Source: an uncultured Bacteroidales bacterium (lineage in GTDB: Bacteria; Bacteroidota; Bacteroidia; Bacteroidales; Tenuifilaceae). Taken from it: a DNA stretch of 64,000 nucleotides. The stretch spans positions 30,024 to 94,023 of the forward strand of contig CALBBQ010000026.1 in NCBI GenBank assembly GCA_937926785.1, written 5' to 3'. The notes below the pieces were generated by a model. The model saw only the letters and a list, made by a program, of their open reading frames with translations. It was not told the DNA's origin and ran no database searches. A program made the translations under genes and the position numbers. Positions 1 through 9,752 of the stretch are shown one piece after another (position 1 is the stretch's first letter; the number at the start of each line of letters is the position of its first letter).

Positions 1-888
1 CTGGGGCAAAGTCCTTATGCCCTTACCGAGGATAACATCCTAACCTCGTTCCTCCGTCGCAACCCGAATAACAAGCTCACCCTGGTTAAAGATTTCACGG
101 CTTACTACGAAAAAGAATGGTTTGTCGGTTTATCGAACAAACTCACTTTCAGTCACCGAATTATATACCCAACCGATTTTATCCCTTTTATACCGATTAA
201 TGGTTCCGGTGAACTAAAAAGTATAACCACCTCCACTGTTACGCTTAACACCCGGTGGATTAAGGATGAGCGGTACGTATCGGGCGAGTTTGAAAAGGTA
301 AGCCTTGGCAGCGACTGGCCCGAAATTAACCTGAATATTACCAAGTCGTTCAAAGGATTTGCCGGCTCCGATTTCGATTTCTGGAAAGTTCACCTGAACT
401 ACTACCACAAGTTTAACGTAAACCCGATTGGCTACTCCCGCTTTATAGTTGATGCCGGAAAGATATTCGGCAAGGTACCCTATCCGCTTCTGCAGCTTCA
501 CGAGGGAAACGAAACCTACGCATTCGACAGGTATGCCTTCAACATGATGAATTACTACGAATTTGCCTCCGACCAATATTTGAGCCTCTATCTAGAACAT
601 CACTTCCAGGGCTTTTTCCTAAACAGATTCCCTTTGTTACGTAGGCTTAAGTGGCGCGAGGTGGCAACTGCAAAGTACCTGATAGGAAGTATAAGTAACG
701 AGAACAAGCAGGTTCTGCAGTTCCCTGTTGGATTAGGCGAGGTTTCTAAACCCTACATGGAGGTTAGCGCCGGTGTAGAAAACATCTTTAAGGTGATTAG
801 AGTTGATGCCCTTTGGCGTTTAACCCACCTGGATAACCCGAATATTCAACCTTTTGGTATTCGGGTAGGATTACAAATCATATTCTAA
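1..888 (+). CDS. DUF5686-type outer-membrane protein, C-terminal part
   Basis: The reading frame is open from the first base of the window to the stop at 886-888, so the start lies upstream and 295 residues remain. The visible part is rich in alternating hydrophobic and aromatic residues, as in a beta-barrel. It contains the run 'LQLHEGNETYAFDRYAFNMM' followed by 'YYEFASDQYLSLYLEHHFQG' and 'LRRLKWREV', which I recognise as the conserved C-terminal block of DUF5686 proteins of Bacteroidota. The chain ends in a hydrophobic strand (GIRVGLQIIF). The full family members usually have an N-terminal carboxypeptidase-like regulatory domain before the barrel; that part is outside the window. Ten bases separate it from the next gene, so the two are probably co-transcribed. 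Molecular function unknown. Confidence 0.8.
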   Translation: MGQSPYALTEDNILTSFLRRNPNNKLTLVKDFTAYYEKEWFVGLSNKLTFSHRIIYPTDFIPFIPINGSGELKSITTSTVTLNTRWIKDERYVSGEFEKVSLGSDWPEINLNITKSFKGFAGSDFDFWKVHLNYYHKFNVNPIGYSRFIVDAGKIFGKVPYPLLQLHEGNETYAFDRYAFNMMNYYEFASDQYLSLYLEHHFQGFFLNRFPLLRRLKWREVATAKYLIGSISNENKQVLQFPVGLGEVSKPYMEVSAGVENIFKVIRVDALWRLTHLDNPNIQPFGIRVGLQIIF

Positions 889-898
889 CCCACCAACT

Positions 899-2074
899 AT
901 GAGTTACGATTTTAATCAGCTCATTAACCGCGAAAACACGGCGTGTGTAAAGTTCGATTTAAGACAAACCATATTTGGCAAACCCGATGTGCTACCCATG
1001 TGGGTTGCCGATATGGACATTGCAACACCCGGCTTTATCATCGAAGCTATACGCGAACGGCTAAAGCATCCTGTGTTTGGCTACACTTTCAGGGATAACG
1101 AATATATCAATGCTATTAAATGGTGGTATAGCAATCGGCACATCTGGGATATTAAAGGCGAATGGATTGATTTTTGCCCGGGCGTGGTTTCAGGTTTAAG
1201 CCATGCCATCAGGGCTTTTACCAGCCCCGGCGATCACATCATCATTCAACCTCCGGTTTACCGGCCGTTTTTCACAACGGTTACCAACAACTCCCGTAAC
1301 CTATTGCTCAACCCTCTCCTTGAGGTCGAAGGAAATTATACCATGAACCTTGAGCAGCTCGAAGAATTAGCCTCGCAGGGAGCTAAAATGCTTATTCTCT
1401 CCAACCCGCATAATCCGATAGGCAAGCTATGGGGTAGCGAAGAACTTCTGAAGTTAGGCGAGATTTGCCTACGCCATAACATTATCATCGCTTCGGACGA
1501 AATCCATTCCGACCTCATATATCCCGGTAAAAAACACTGCTCCATTGCAACGCTCAACCAGAAACTGGCAAACATAACGGTTACATTCTCATCGATGAGT
1601 AAAACCTTTAACCTGGCCGGACTTGCCAGTGGGTTTGTTATAATCCCCAACGCCGAACTTAAGGCTAAATACGCCAAGGAACTGGAAGCCAGCGGAGCCG
1701 GTATGGGCAATATTTTTGGCATTGAAGCGCTGAAAGCAGCCTATACTCCAAAGGGTGCAGAATGGATGGAAAAGTTGATGCTTCACATCAATTCGAACTG
1801 GCAGGTTATGAGCCAAGGGGTTTCAAAGTACAACAAGCTTAAACTGGTTCAGCCCGAAGCAACCTACCTGGTATGGGCCGACTTCAGACAAACAAACCTT
1901 TCAGACGCGAACCTCAATAGCTTACTGGTGCACCAAGCCGGTTTAGGCTTTAGTCCCGGAACGGAGTATGGTGCAGAAGGAAGTGGTTTTCAACGGATAA
2001 ACATAGCGTGCCCCAGGCATACCATTGACGATGCAATTCAACGTCTCGCATCAATTTCAAAATACTTAGCATAA
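899..2074 (+). CDS. patB: MalY/PatB-type cystathionine beta-lyase (PLP-dependent C-S lyase)
   Basis: A 391-residue fold-type I PLP enzyme, full length for the MalY/PatB family. Family marks are 'PMWVADMD' near residues 33-40, 'SNPHNPIGK' at 168-176 with the cofactor-contacting Asn, 'ASDEIHSDLIY' at 198-208 and the Schiff-base lysine K235 in 'SSMSKTFN'. Members split C-S bonds of cystathionine, cysteine or related thiols to pyruvate, ammonia and a thiol or sulfide in the cytoplasm. The MPMWVADMD signature separates it from ordinary aspartate aminotransferases. Whether its main role is methionine synthesis or cysteine breakdown cannot be read from the sequence. It follows the DUF5686-type gene by 10 bases. 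Confidence 0.85.
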   Translation: MSYDFNQLINRENTACVKFDLRQTIFGKPDVLPMWVADMDIATPGFIIEAIRERLKHPVFGYTFRDNEYINAIKWWYSNRHIWDIKGEWIDFCPGVVSGLSHAIRAFTSPGDHIIIQPPVYRPFFTTVTNNSRNLLLNPLLEVEGNYTMNLEQLEELASQGAKMLILSNPHNPIGKLWGSEELLKLGEICLRHNIIIASDEIHSDLIYPGKKHCSIATLNQKLANITVTFSSMSKTFNLAGLASGFVIIPNAELKAKYAKELEASGAGMGNIFGIEALKAAYTPKGAEWMEKLMLHINSNWQVMSQGVSKYNKLKLVQPEATYLVWADFRQTNLSDANLNSLLVHQAGLGFSPGTEYGAEGSGFQRINIACPRHTIDDAIQRLASISKYLA

Positions 2075-2101
2075 ACAGACTGTCCAACTACAATAATTTT
2101 T

Positions 2102-2177
2102 CATCTGCCATTGAACCAAACCTCATCCACAATGGTTTAATGAATCAGATGCTGTTGCCTTTTTCCCTTTTTTTGGC
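2102..2177 (+). terminator. Imperfect hairpin with T-rich tail after the C-S lyase gene
   Basis: CATCTG at 2102-2107 and CATTGAACC at 2109-2117 can pair with GGTTTAATG at 2134-2142 and CAGATG at 2146-2151, giving about 15 pairs with a small internal bulge. A T- and C-rich stretch with T5 and T7 runs follows up to 2177. It fits a terminator for the upstream operon, although the T-run starts several bases after the stem and the loop is long (16 bases). Confidence 0.45.
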
Positions 2178-2204
2178 TATATTTATAGTAGAAAAATTTT
2201 TACC

Positions 2205-3239
2205 ATGCGTATCGTCTTGCTACTCTTTACTGCACTCCTAACACAACCGGGTTTATGTATTCCGGCTAATACTGATATTCCTGATATATCGTCGAGAATA
2301 ACCGAGCTGAACAGCCAAATCAAACAGGAGCAGTTCGGAAAAGTGTCAGGAATTGTAGTACTAAATAACAAGGGTAAAAGTTTATACGAGCAGTACTATG
2401 GCTTTTCAAGCCGATACAGCCTAAACCCAATAAGCTCTGTTACCAAAAGCATAACCTCAATTGCCCTGGGCATTTGTATTGATCGAGGATTAATTGCGAG
2501 CATTGATGAACCAATATGGAAGTACTTCCCGGAATACTCTGACCAATTCGGTAAACAACCATTTAAGAAAGCTATCACCATAAAACATTTACTTAATCAA
2601 ACTACCGGATTAAAATGGGATGAATGGTTTTTCCCATACAACTACGCTTCAAACAGCCTTATTGCACTTCTGGAAACTAAGGAAAACCGGATTGAAAAGT
2701 TTTTCAATTTACCGAGAGACACCACTCCGGGCGTAAAGTTCAGCTACAACAGCCTATCATCTCAGGTTATTGCCGAGATTGTAAGTAGGGTAAGCGGCAT
2801 ACCATTCAAACAGTTTGTTATAGAAAACATCTTTAACCCCCTTCACATTGATAGCTTTACCTGGGATGAGTACCCCAATAATCCCTCTCCTGCATGGGGA
2901 GGCATTTCGCTTTCTACCCCCGACATGGCCAAAATCGGACTTTTAATGCTTAACAATGGGAAATATAAAAACCACCAGGTTGTATCGGCTGAATGGGTTA
3001 AAAATACGTTGAGCGTACAATCCGTTTTTGAAGGAAATACCGGCTATGGATTACACTGGTGGGTTGAGCATCAACCTAACTCCCCCCTGATGTTCTATGC
3101 TGCTGGCTACGGCGATCAGTACGTGTTCATTGTTCCCGAAAAAGAGCTGGTGATTGCCATCAACTCGCAGAACTTTTCCGACTACCACTGGCCTAAACCA
3201 GTAATTGAAATTGCAAGAACCATTGCAAACGCTATCTGA
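2205..3239 (+). CDS. Exported serine hydrolase, beta-lactamase/PBP-like (class C fold)
   Basis: 344 residues. A hydrophobic N-terminus of about 20 residues looks like a signal peptide, so the enzyme probably acts in the periplasm or on the envelope. The SxxK nucleophile motif is S78-V-T-K81, followed by the helix 'SITSIALGICIDRG'. The second catalytic position is Y181 in 'FSYNSLSSQ', and 'GYGDQ' at 301-305 occupies the place of the third motif seen in esterase-like members. These marks define the beta-lactamase (serine hydrolase, PF00144-type) superfamily, which includes esterases, D-aminopeptidases and DD-peptidases; the substrate cannot be predicted. Although the fold is shared with class C beta-lactamases, nothing here indicates antibiotic resistance. 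It stands alone between two intergenic gaps. Confidence 0.8.
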   Translation: MRIVLLLFTALLTQPGLCIPANTDIPDISSRITELNSQIKQEQFGKVSGIVVLNNKGKSLYEQYYGFSSRYSLNPISSVTKSITSIALGICIDRGLIASIDEPIWKYFPEYSDQFGKQPFKKAITIKHLLNQTTGLKWDEWFFPYNYASNSLIALLETKENRIEKFFNLPRDTTPGVKFSYNSLSSQVIAEIVSRVSGIPFKQFVIENIFNPLHIDSFTWDEYPNNPSPAWGGISLSTPDMAKIGLLMLNNGKYKNHQVVSAEWVKNTLSVQSVFEGNTGYGLHWWVEHQPNSPLMFYAAGYGDQYVFIVPEKELVIAINSQNFSDYHWPKPVIEIARTIANAI

Positions 3240-3267
3240 AATTAATTAACCCCTAATACCTAAAGCC

Positions 3268-4281
3268 ATGACAAAGCTAACAACTAACTACATGGGAATA
3301 GAGCTGAGGAATCCGCTAATAGTAGGAGCCTCATCGCTCACCTCAAACATCGACACCCTGAAAGCTATTGAGAAGGCCGGTGCAGGCGCCGTTGTTTTTA
3401 AATCGCTATTCGAGGAACAGATACAGCTCGAGGAACTGGAAATGGAAAATGAGCTTGAGGAGTACAACGAGCGCCATGCCGAAATGGTAAAGCTTTTCCC
3501 AACGCTTAAGCATGCCGGCCCGGCCGACCATCTTGCCAAGCTCAAGAAAGCGAAGGAAACTCTTGGCATACCCATTATCGGAAGCCTAAACGCCATGCAC
3601 CCCGACACATGGAGTGAGTACGCTCAGGCTATTGCCGATACCGGCGTAGATGCCCTTGAGCTGAACTTTTACACCACCCCGAAAGATTTTGAGGTGGAGG
3701 GTAAAACTATTATTCAATCGCAGGTTGAAACGCTGATTAGCGTAAAGGAGAAGGTAAAGATTCCCATCAGCGTTAAGCTAAGCCCGTTCTACACTAACCC
3801 GCTGGATGTAATCCGACGGTTCGATGAAACCGATGTGGACGGCTTTGTACTGTTTAATAGGTTGTTCCAACCCGATATTGACATTGATAAAGAGGAATTG
3901 GTTCAAACCATCATCCTAAGCGATGCCAGCGACCACCGCTTGCCACTCCGCTTCACGGGTCTGCTCTACGGGCACATCGCAGCCGATATTTGTGCTGCAA
4001 CCGGCATTATGAACGGCCACGATGCCGTTAAAATGATACTTGCCGGCGCAAATGCGTTCCAGGTGGTGAGCACCCTATACAAGAATGGCATTGACCATAT
4101 CACTGAGATGCTTGCCCAAATTGAAAGCTGGATGAATAAGAAAGGGTATAAATCCCTGGACGATTTTAGGGGTAAGCTGGCCAAGAAGAACCTGCACGAC
4201 CCCTTTGCATACCGTCGCGCCCAGTACGTTGATATCCTGCTCCGCTCCAACGAGATTGTTAAAACCAATACGCTGAAGTAG
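3268..4281 (+). CDS. Dihydroorotate-dehydrogenase-like flavoprotein
   Basis: A 337-residue TIM-barrel protein beginning 'TTNYMGIELRNPLIVGASSL', the usual opening of PyrD-family proteins, with 'ISVKLSPFYTN' in the position of the FMN-contacting lysine strand and 'GANAFQVVSTLYKNG' near the C-terminus, matching the flavin-phosphate binding end of the barrel. The long acidic insert around residues 45-75 (ELEELEMENELEEYNERH) is typical of the 'dihydroorotate dehydrogenase-like' branch found in Bacteroidota and other anaerobes rather than of true PyrD. No pyrimidine gene is nearby, so a role in pyrimidine synthesis is not supported; the reaction is unknown. A strong bidirectional terminator follows. 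Confidence 0.75.
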   Translation: MTKLTTNYMGIELRNPLIVGASSLTSNIDTLKAIEKAGAGAVVFKSLFEEQIQLEELEMENELEEYNERHAEMVKLFPTLKHAGPADHLAKLKKAKETLGIPIIGSLNAMHPDTWSEYAQAIADTGVDALELNFYTTPKDFEVEGKTIIQSQVETLISVKEKVKIPISVKLSPFYTNPLDVIRRFDETDVDGFVLFNRLFQPDIDIDKEELVQTIILSDASDHRLPLRFTGLLYGHIAADICAATGIMNGHDAVKMILAGANAFQVVSTLYKNGIDHITEMLAQIESWMNKKGYKSLDDFRGKLAKKNLHDPFAYRRAQYVDILLRSNEIVKTNTLK

Positions 4282-4298
4282 GCCCTAGAAGCTAGTAT

Positions 4299-4335
4299 TA
4301 AAAAGAAAGCCGGCAAAAGCTGGCTTTCTTTCTTT
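4299..4335. terminator. Bidirectional intrinsic terminator between convergent genes
   Basis: GAAAGCCGGC at 4305-4314, loop AAAA, GCTGGCTTTC at 4319-4328; a ten-pair stem with one G-T wobble. It is flanked by an A-run on the left and T-rich sequence on the right, so it can end transcription from both the flavoprotein gene (+) and the gene ending at 4342 (-). Confidence 0.85.
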
Positions 4336-4341
4336 GGCAAA

Positions 4342-5418
4342 CTACCTCCAGCTCCTGTCGAACGCCAGGTAGAGTTTGAATGAAACCCCGTGGTTAAATA
4401 GTACTCCAGTAAAATCAAGACCTAAATCATCGCTATTATTAGCATTGTACCCAAATGGAAAGAAGGCGGTACCCTCAAGGTCATAACCAACCGCAAAAAC
4501 CATCAACGATGGTCCGGTTTTCACGTAGTAGCGCAGCCCTACTGATAGGAAGTAATGAACGTTAACATTAAAAGAATTGGGCGAAGTAACCTCACGGCCC
4601 GGATTCAGCGCTTCGGCCATATTTATACTGTACGACGTTAGCTTTCCGGAACCGAAACCTATCCTATCCTCTGTGGCAGCATATAGGGCCAACTTCATGG
4701 GAGGCATACCCGGTATTACTCCATGTTTTGCCCCGGTTTGGCACAGATATCTAAGCATATCGAACCCTCCGCTTAAATTATAAGATTTAATTTTATAAAG
4801 CGGATCGTAAACGGGTTTTCCGAACTTCATATCTTCTGCAGGATTCCCTTCGGTGGTTAGCGTGGCTATCTCCACCGGAAAACCCATTGACGTGTAACCA
4901 AATCCCCAGTAAAAACCCATATTCTCTTCAACTGCATCTGACTTCCATTCCCCATCAACATACCTCTTCTTTTTGAAATTCTTAAGCAGATCGATATTGA
5001 AATAGGAATTACTGAAATCAAGCTGATTGTAGTAACTGCCGGGAGGTAGCTCGCCGCTCCAGTGCAATGTTCCTGCAATATTTGAGCCTTGAATCTTTAG
5101 CCAGTACCCTTTAAAACCAAGATACCCGCCCCACCGGTATGCCTTGCTGATAATGTTGTTCTCGAACTGAGCGCCTAACCCCAACCGAAGCCCAATACGC
5201 CGAATGGCAAAGTTGCCCTCCACGCTCATCATCGATGAAGTTTTAAAATCCACAGTAAGGGGTTTTCCAATTGCCGAGTGTTGGGTGTAACGCACAAACC
5301 AGCTAAGCTTAGGAACATACCATATCCCTACAAAAGCAGGCAATGTATCCTTTGAACTTGCTTGTAACGACAAGGAGAAAGGAGCCAAAAGAACTAAGAG
5401 TAACAATACTTTTTTCAT
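4342..5418 (-). CDS. Exported outer-membrane-type protein, function unknown
   Basis: 358 residues with a clear signal peptide (a basic MKK start, then a leucine-rich core, cleaved near 'LQASS'). The rest is full of short amphipathic strands with aromatic residues (for example 'GLRLGLGAQFENN', 'GGYLGFKGYWLKI', 'FLSVGLRYYVKTG') and ends in a strand 'GVSFKLYLAFDRSWR', the pattern of a Gram-negative outer-membrane beta-barrel. I do not recognise the family. It is transcribed alone, divergent from dnaE across 292 bases and convergent with the flavoprotein gene at a shared terminator. Confidence 0.7.
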   Translation of the reverse strand: MKKVLLLLVLLAPFSLSLQASSKDTLPAFVGIWYVPKLSWFVRYTQHSAIGKPLTVDFKTSSMMSVEGNFAIRRIGLRLGLGAQFENNIISKAYRWGGYLGFKGYWLKIQGSNIAGTLHWSGELPPGSYYNQLDFSNSYFNIDLLKNFKKKRYVDGEWKSDAVEENMGFYWGFGYTSMGFPVEIATLTTEGNPAEDMKFGKPVYDPLYKIKSYNLSGGFDMLRYLCQTGAKHGVIPGMPPMKLALYAATEDRIGFGSGKLTSYSINMAEALNPGREVTSPNSFNVNVHYFLSVGLRYYVKTGPSLMVFAVGYDLEGTAFFPFGYNANNSDDLGLDFTGVLFNHGVSFKLYLAFDRSWR

Positions 5419-5710
5419 GGGTAATTAGTATTGGCGTTAGCAATCTCAACTAAATGAAGCACAAAGGACAACTTCAATATTACCACAATATAACTTACTA
5501 TCGCACTAAGTGTCCGAATATTTTTAGAAATGCTGAATGCTTTTTACTGATTGTGAGAAATATGGGCGAAAGCAAGCTTAACTGTTGATAAATAAGTATG
5601 TATTTTGATTTGGAACGCATCAAAGCTGACGGGTTAATTGGTTAACTTCGCAGTAGCGTCTTACTTGTAAAGTTACATAATATCAGGCAAATAGCATAAT
5701 CATTACACTA

Positions 5711-8700
5711 ATGGGTCAGTTTGTTCATCTGCACGTGCACAGCCATTACTCCATTCTGGATGGGGCTTCGAGCATCGATCGGCTAATATCAAGAGCTAAA
5801 GAGCTGGGAATGCCCGGCATAGCTTTGACCGACCATGGAAACATGTTTGGAATCAAGGAGTTCCTATCCAAAGTGGGAAAAACCAACAGTAAGGTTTCAG
5901 ATGAAATCAAACAGATCAGGTGCGATATGGAAACCCTTCAGGGTGAGTCTGAAAGGGGAGCCGACGTAAAGGAGAAGCTCGTTGAGCTTCAAAAAAAGCT
6001 TCAGGAAGCCGAGGCAAATCTGTTCAAGCCCATTGTAGGTTGTGAAACCTACGTGGCCAAGAAAAGCCGTTTTGACCGTACCGATAAGGAGGATAGGCAT
6101 AACTTTCACCTGATTTTGCTTGCCAAGAATAAGGAGGGCTATCATAACCTGATGAAGCTGGTGAGCTATGGCTACACCGAGGGGTTTTACTACAAGCCCC
6201 GTATAGACAAGGAACTACTGCGAAAGTACGGCAAGGGGCTCATCGCCTCGAGCGCCTGCCTAGGTGGTGAAATTCCTCAGGCCATTCTAAACGGAGATTT
6301 GGAAGAAGCCGAACGTTTGGTAAACGAGTACAAGGAAATCTTTGGCGATGACTTCTACCTTGAGCTGATGCTGCACAAGTCGGGTGAACCCAGAATTGAC
6401 TTTGATGTTTACGAAAATCAGCTTAAGGTTAACAAGGCCCTACTAGAGCTATCGAAAAAAACCGGAGTGAAATGCATTGCCACCAACGATGTGCACTTTG
6501 TGATGGCCGACGATGCATCGGCTCACGACATACTTATCTGCCTGAATACCGGTAAGAAGCTAAACGAAACAAACCGGATGCGCTACACCTTTCAGGAATA
6601 CCTGAAAAGTGAAGAGGAGATGCTCGCCCTTTTCCCCGATTGCCCTGAGGCAGTAAGCAACACCATGGAAGTATTCAACAAGGTTGAATTTTACGATATT
6701 TCCAGCAAGCCTATAATGCCCTACTTCCCCCTACCCGATGGATTTACCGATGATAATGACTACTTACGCTACCTCACCTATGAGGGTGCCAAACAGCGAT
6801 GGGGTGATAATCTGAGCGAGCAGGTGAAGGAGCGACTGGAGTTTGAGCTGGGTGTAATTGCACGAATGGGTTATCCCAGCTACTTTCTGATAGTTTGGGA
6901 CTTCATCAAAGCGGCGCGCGAGCTTGGTGTATCAGTAGGCCCTGGACGTGGCTCGGCTGCCGGCTCTGCAGTTGCATACTGCTTACGCATCACCGATATC
7001 GATCCAATAAAGTACGACCTGCTGTTTGAGCGCTTCCTGAACCCCGAGCGAGTATCGATGCCCGATATCGACATCGACTTTGACGAGGACGGTCGTGAGG
7101 AAGTGCTTCAATACGTGGTGAACAAGTATGGGGCAAAGCGAGTGGCTCACATCGTAACATTCGGCACGATGGCCGCCAAATCGTCCATCAAAGATGTGGC
7201 CCGCACCATCGACCTGGACCTACCCTCAGCCGAACGGCTAGCCAAGATGGTACCCGAGCGGTCAGGTATCACCCTCGAAAAAGCCTTTGAAGAGGTGCCT
7301 GAGCTGGAAAAGGAGAAAAAGTCCGATAACCCGCTTATCAGAACCACCTTAAGCCACGCACAGGTGCTTGAGGGAACAGTGCGCCAAACCAGCGTGCATG
7401 CCTGCGGTATTATCATTGGCCGCGACGACCTTGAAGAGTACATCCCCTTATGTACCAACTCCGAGGCTAAACTCTTTGTTACCCAGTATGAAGGGACACA
7501 TGTAGAGGACATCGGGTTACTCAAAATGGACTTTCTGGGGTTAAAGACCCTTTCCATTATTAAGGATACCCTATTGCTGATAAAGGAATCGACCGGAAAA
7601 TGGGTTGACATAGATAACATCCCGCTCGACGACCGCAAAACCTTTGAGCTCTTCTCAAAAGGTGAAACCACCGCCATTTTCCAGTTCGAGTCGCCCGGTA
7701 TGAAAAAATACCTAAGAGCACTTCAACCCAACCGTTTCGAAGACCTCATTGCCATGAACGCTCTGTACCGTCCGGGTCCCATGGATTACATTCCCAGCTT
7801 TGTGAACCGCAAGCATGGAAAAGAACCCATAATTTACGACATCCCCGAGATGGAGGAAGTACTGAAAGACACCTACGGTATTACCGTTTACCAGGAGCAG
7901 GTGATGCTCCTATCCCAGAAGCTGGCCGGATTTACCAAGGGGCAAGCCGACGCGCTGCGCAAAGCCATGGGTAAAAAGCTCAAAAAGGTAATGGATGAGC
8001 TCAAGGAGAAGTTCATTGAAGGATGCAAAAGCAAGGGCTACGACATCAAAAAGGTTGAAAAGATATGGACGGACTGGGAGTCGTTCGCCGAGTATGCCTT
8101 CAACAAGTCGCACTCCACATGCTACGCCTATGTGGCCTACCAAACCGCTTACCTCAAAGCCCATTACCCCAGCCAGTTTATGGCTGCCGTGCTGAGCCGG
8201 AACCTTTCCGACATCAAAAAGATTACCACCTTCATGGATGAATGCCGGCGTATGGGCATTCAGGTACTCGGACCCGATGTGAACGAGAGCCAGATTAAGT
8301 TCGCCGTTATGGCCAATGGCGATATTCGTTTTGGCCTGGGTGCCATAAAGGGTATGGGCGAGAATGCCGCCCAAAACATTATTGAAACCCGAAACCGTAG
8401 CGGCAAGTTTAAAGATATCTACGACTTTTTCGAAAGGGTGAACCTGCAAACCGTAAACAAGAAGAACCTTGAGGTACTAGCCGTTGCAGGTGCATTCGAC
8501 AGCCTAATTCAGTTCGATAGGAGTATATTCTTTTCAACCGATACCAAAGGGGCATCGTACCTTGAGATGCTGATGAGATACGGAACAAGAGTGCAATCGG
8601 AAAAAAACAGCAGTCAGCAATCGCTTTTTGGGGCGGCTGCCGGTTTCGAGGTTCCTAAACCCATTCCACCAAAGGTGGATGCCTGGCCAACCATTGAAAA

Positions 8701-9340
8701 GCTGAATAAAGAAAAGGAGGTTATCGGAATCTACCTTTCGGCTCATCCGCTCGATGAGTTTCGGTTTGAAATTGAAAACCTCTGCAATGTGAACATCGCC
8801 GACCTCAAAGCCAACATGGAACAGTACAGGGAACGCGATGTGTGCATTGCCGGTATGGTGATAGGTTCAAAAATAGATACCGGTAAAAACGGCAAACAGT
8901 ACGGACGAATAACCCTTGAAGACTATACCGACTCCATGGACATCATGCTCTTCGGAAAAGATTTTGAAACCTACCGAAACTTCTGCTATAACGGCTACTA
9001 CATCATGGTACGAGGCAGAGTTCAGCCCAAATCCTACAAACCCGATGAGCTGGAGCTACATATCAAATCAATCAACATGCTCTATGAAGTTAGGGAAAAG
9101 ATGATTAAGAGCATCACCCTGAATATCCCCCTCAGCGATGTGAATGATATTCTGGTTGATGATATTCTAAAATACGCCCAACGTGATAAAGCTCGAATTA
9201 CCCTTAGGTTTAAGGTGTACGACCCGGAACACCAGATTTCCGTCGACATGTTCTCAAGGGCTTACCGCGTGAACATCACCAAAGAGTTTGTGACGTTCCT
9301 AAACGATAACGAGATTAGCTATAAAGTGACGGTAGATTAA
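5711..9340 (+). CDS. dnaE: DNA polymerase III subunit alpha
   Basis: 1209 residues, the replicative polymerase. Order of domains: PHP domain opening with 'HLHVHSHYS' at 6-14 and 'LTDHGNMFG'; the C-family polymerase core with 'PGRGSAAGS' and the catalytic aspartates in 'PDIDIDF' at 451-457; fingers and helix-hairpin-helix region with 'NKSHSTCYAYVAYQTAYLKAHYPSQF' type sequence; and an OB-fold from about residue 1040. Histidines of the PHP active site are kept, so this domain may still bind metals. It lacks an internal DEDD exonuclease block, so it is the DnaE type, not PolC. The 292-base upstream region shows no convincing -33/-7 promoter pair. Antisense frames inside it are shadows of its codon bias. 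Confidence 0.97.
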   Translation: MGQFVHLHVHSHYSILDGASSIDRLISRAKELGMPGIALTDHGNMFGIKEFLSKVGKTNSKVSDEIKQIRCDMETLQGESERGADVKEKLVELQKKLQEAEANLFKPIVGCETYVAKKSRFDRTDKEDRHNFHLILLAKNKEGYHNLMKLVSYGYTEGFYYKPRIDKELLRKYGKGLIASSACLGGEIPQAILNGDLEEAERLVNEYKEIFGDDFYLELMLHKSGEPRIDFDVYENQLKVNKALLELSKKTGVKCIATNDVHFVMADDASAHDILICLNTGKKLNETNRMRYTFQEYLKSEEEMLALFPDCPEAVSNTMEVFNKVEFYDISSKPIMPYFPLPDGFTDDNDYLRYLTYEGAKQRWGDNLSEQVKERLEFELGVIARMGYPSYFLIVWDFIKAARELGVSVGPGRGSAAGSAVAYCLRITDIDPIKYDLLFERFLNPERVSMPDIDIDFDEDGREEVLQYVVNKYGAKRVAHIVTFGTMAAKSSIKDVARTIDLDLPSAERLAKMVPERSGITLEKAFEEVPELEKEKKSDNPLIRTTLSHAQVLEGTVRQTSVHACGIIIGRDDLEEYIPLCTNSEAKLFVTQYEGTHVEDIGLLKMDFLGLKTLSIIKDTLLLIKESTGKWVDIDNIPLDDRKTFELFSKGETTAIFQFESPGMKKYLRALQPNRFEDLIAMNALYRPGPMDYIPSFVNRKHGKEPIIYDIPEMEEVLKDTYGITVYQEQVMLLSQKLAGFTKGQADALRKAMGKKLKKVMDELKEKFIEGCKSKGYDIKKVEKIWTDWESFAEYAFNKSHSTCYAYVAYQTAYLKAHYPSQFMAAVLSRNLSDIKKITTFMDECRRMGIQVLGPDVNESQIKFAVMANGDIRFGLGAIKGMGENAAQNIIETRNRSGKFKDIYDFFERVNLQTVNKKNLEVLAVAGAFDSLIQFDRSIFFSTDTKGASYLEMLMRYGTRVQSEKNSSQQSLFGAAAGFEVPKPIPPKVDAWPTIEKLNKEKEVIGIYLSAHPLDEFRFEIENLCNVNIADLKANMEQYRERDVCIAGMVIGSKIDTGKNGKQYGRITLEDYTDSMDIMLFGKDFETYRNFCYNGYYIMVRGRVQPKSYKPDELELHIKSINMLYEVREKMIKSITLNIPLSDVNDILVDDILKYAQRDKARITLRFKVYDPEHQISVDMFSRAYRVNITKEFVTFLNDNEISYKVTVD

Positions 9341-9362
9341 ACATTAAATGGTTTTTTTGGTT

Positions 9363-9370
9363 TAATTTTG
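9363..9370 (+). promoter_or_regulatory. -7 promoter box of trxA
   Basis: TAATTTTG matches the Bacteroidota TAnnTTTG -7 box, 45 bases before the trxA start. No TTTG lies at the usual 19-base distance upstream, so only half of the promoter is visible. Confidence 0.45.
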
Positions 9371-9414
9371 CATTACGGTAATTTGTAACTCTAACAACTA
9401 AATAATACACAAGT

Positions 9415-9732
9415 ATGGCATTAGCAGTAACCGATGCAAATTTTGACGAGCTCGTACTCAACTCGGGGAAACCCGCAATGGTAGATTTCTGGGCTGAATG
9501 GTGTGGCCCATGCCGAATGATTGCCCCCTACGTGGAGCAAATGGCCGAAGAGTATAAGGACAAAGCAGTGATAGCTAAGGTTGATGTTGACAGCAACCCT
9601 GGCATTGCAGCACGATACGGCATCCGTAACATTCCAACTGTACTCTTCTTTAAAAACGGGCAAATGGTTGACAAACAGGTTGGAGCTGTTCCCAAGAGTG
9701 CTCTAGTTGCAAAACTGGAAGCCCTACTTTAG
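9415..9732 (+). CDS. trxA: Thioredoxin
   Basis: 105 residues, the normal size of a cytoplasmic thioredoxin. The active site is W29-C30-G31-P32-C33 in 'FWAEWCGPCRM', the cis-proline is in 'IRNIPTVLFFKNG', and there is no signal peptide. It reduces protein disulfides using electrons from thioredoxin reductase, which is not encoded nearby. It has its own -7 promoter box and terminator and so is a single-gene unit. A second thioredoxin-like gene sits at 46634-46990. Confidence 0.95.
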   Translation: MALAVTDANFDELVLNSGKPAMVDFWAEWCGPCRMIAPYVEQMAEEYKDKAVIAKVDVDSNPGIAARYGIRNIPTVLFFKNGQMVDKQVGAVPKSALVAKLEALL

Positions 9733-9752
9733 TTGAAATATCCATACACTCT

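Noticed and set aside
2205..3239. Beta-lactamase resistance gene
   Set aside because: Only the general fold is shared; the motifs fit esterase or peptidase branches, and there is no resistance-gene context.
5454..5588. 44-codon frame between the outer-membrane gene and dnaE
   Set aside because: No promoter, ribosome site or recognisable sequence; composition looks random.
7147..8449. Long minus-strand frames inside dnaE
   Set aside because: They mirror dnaE codons and have no recognisable domain.
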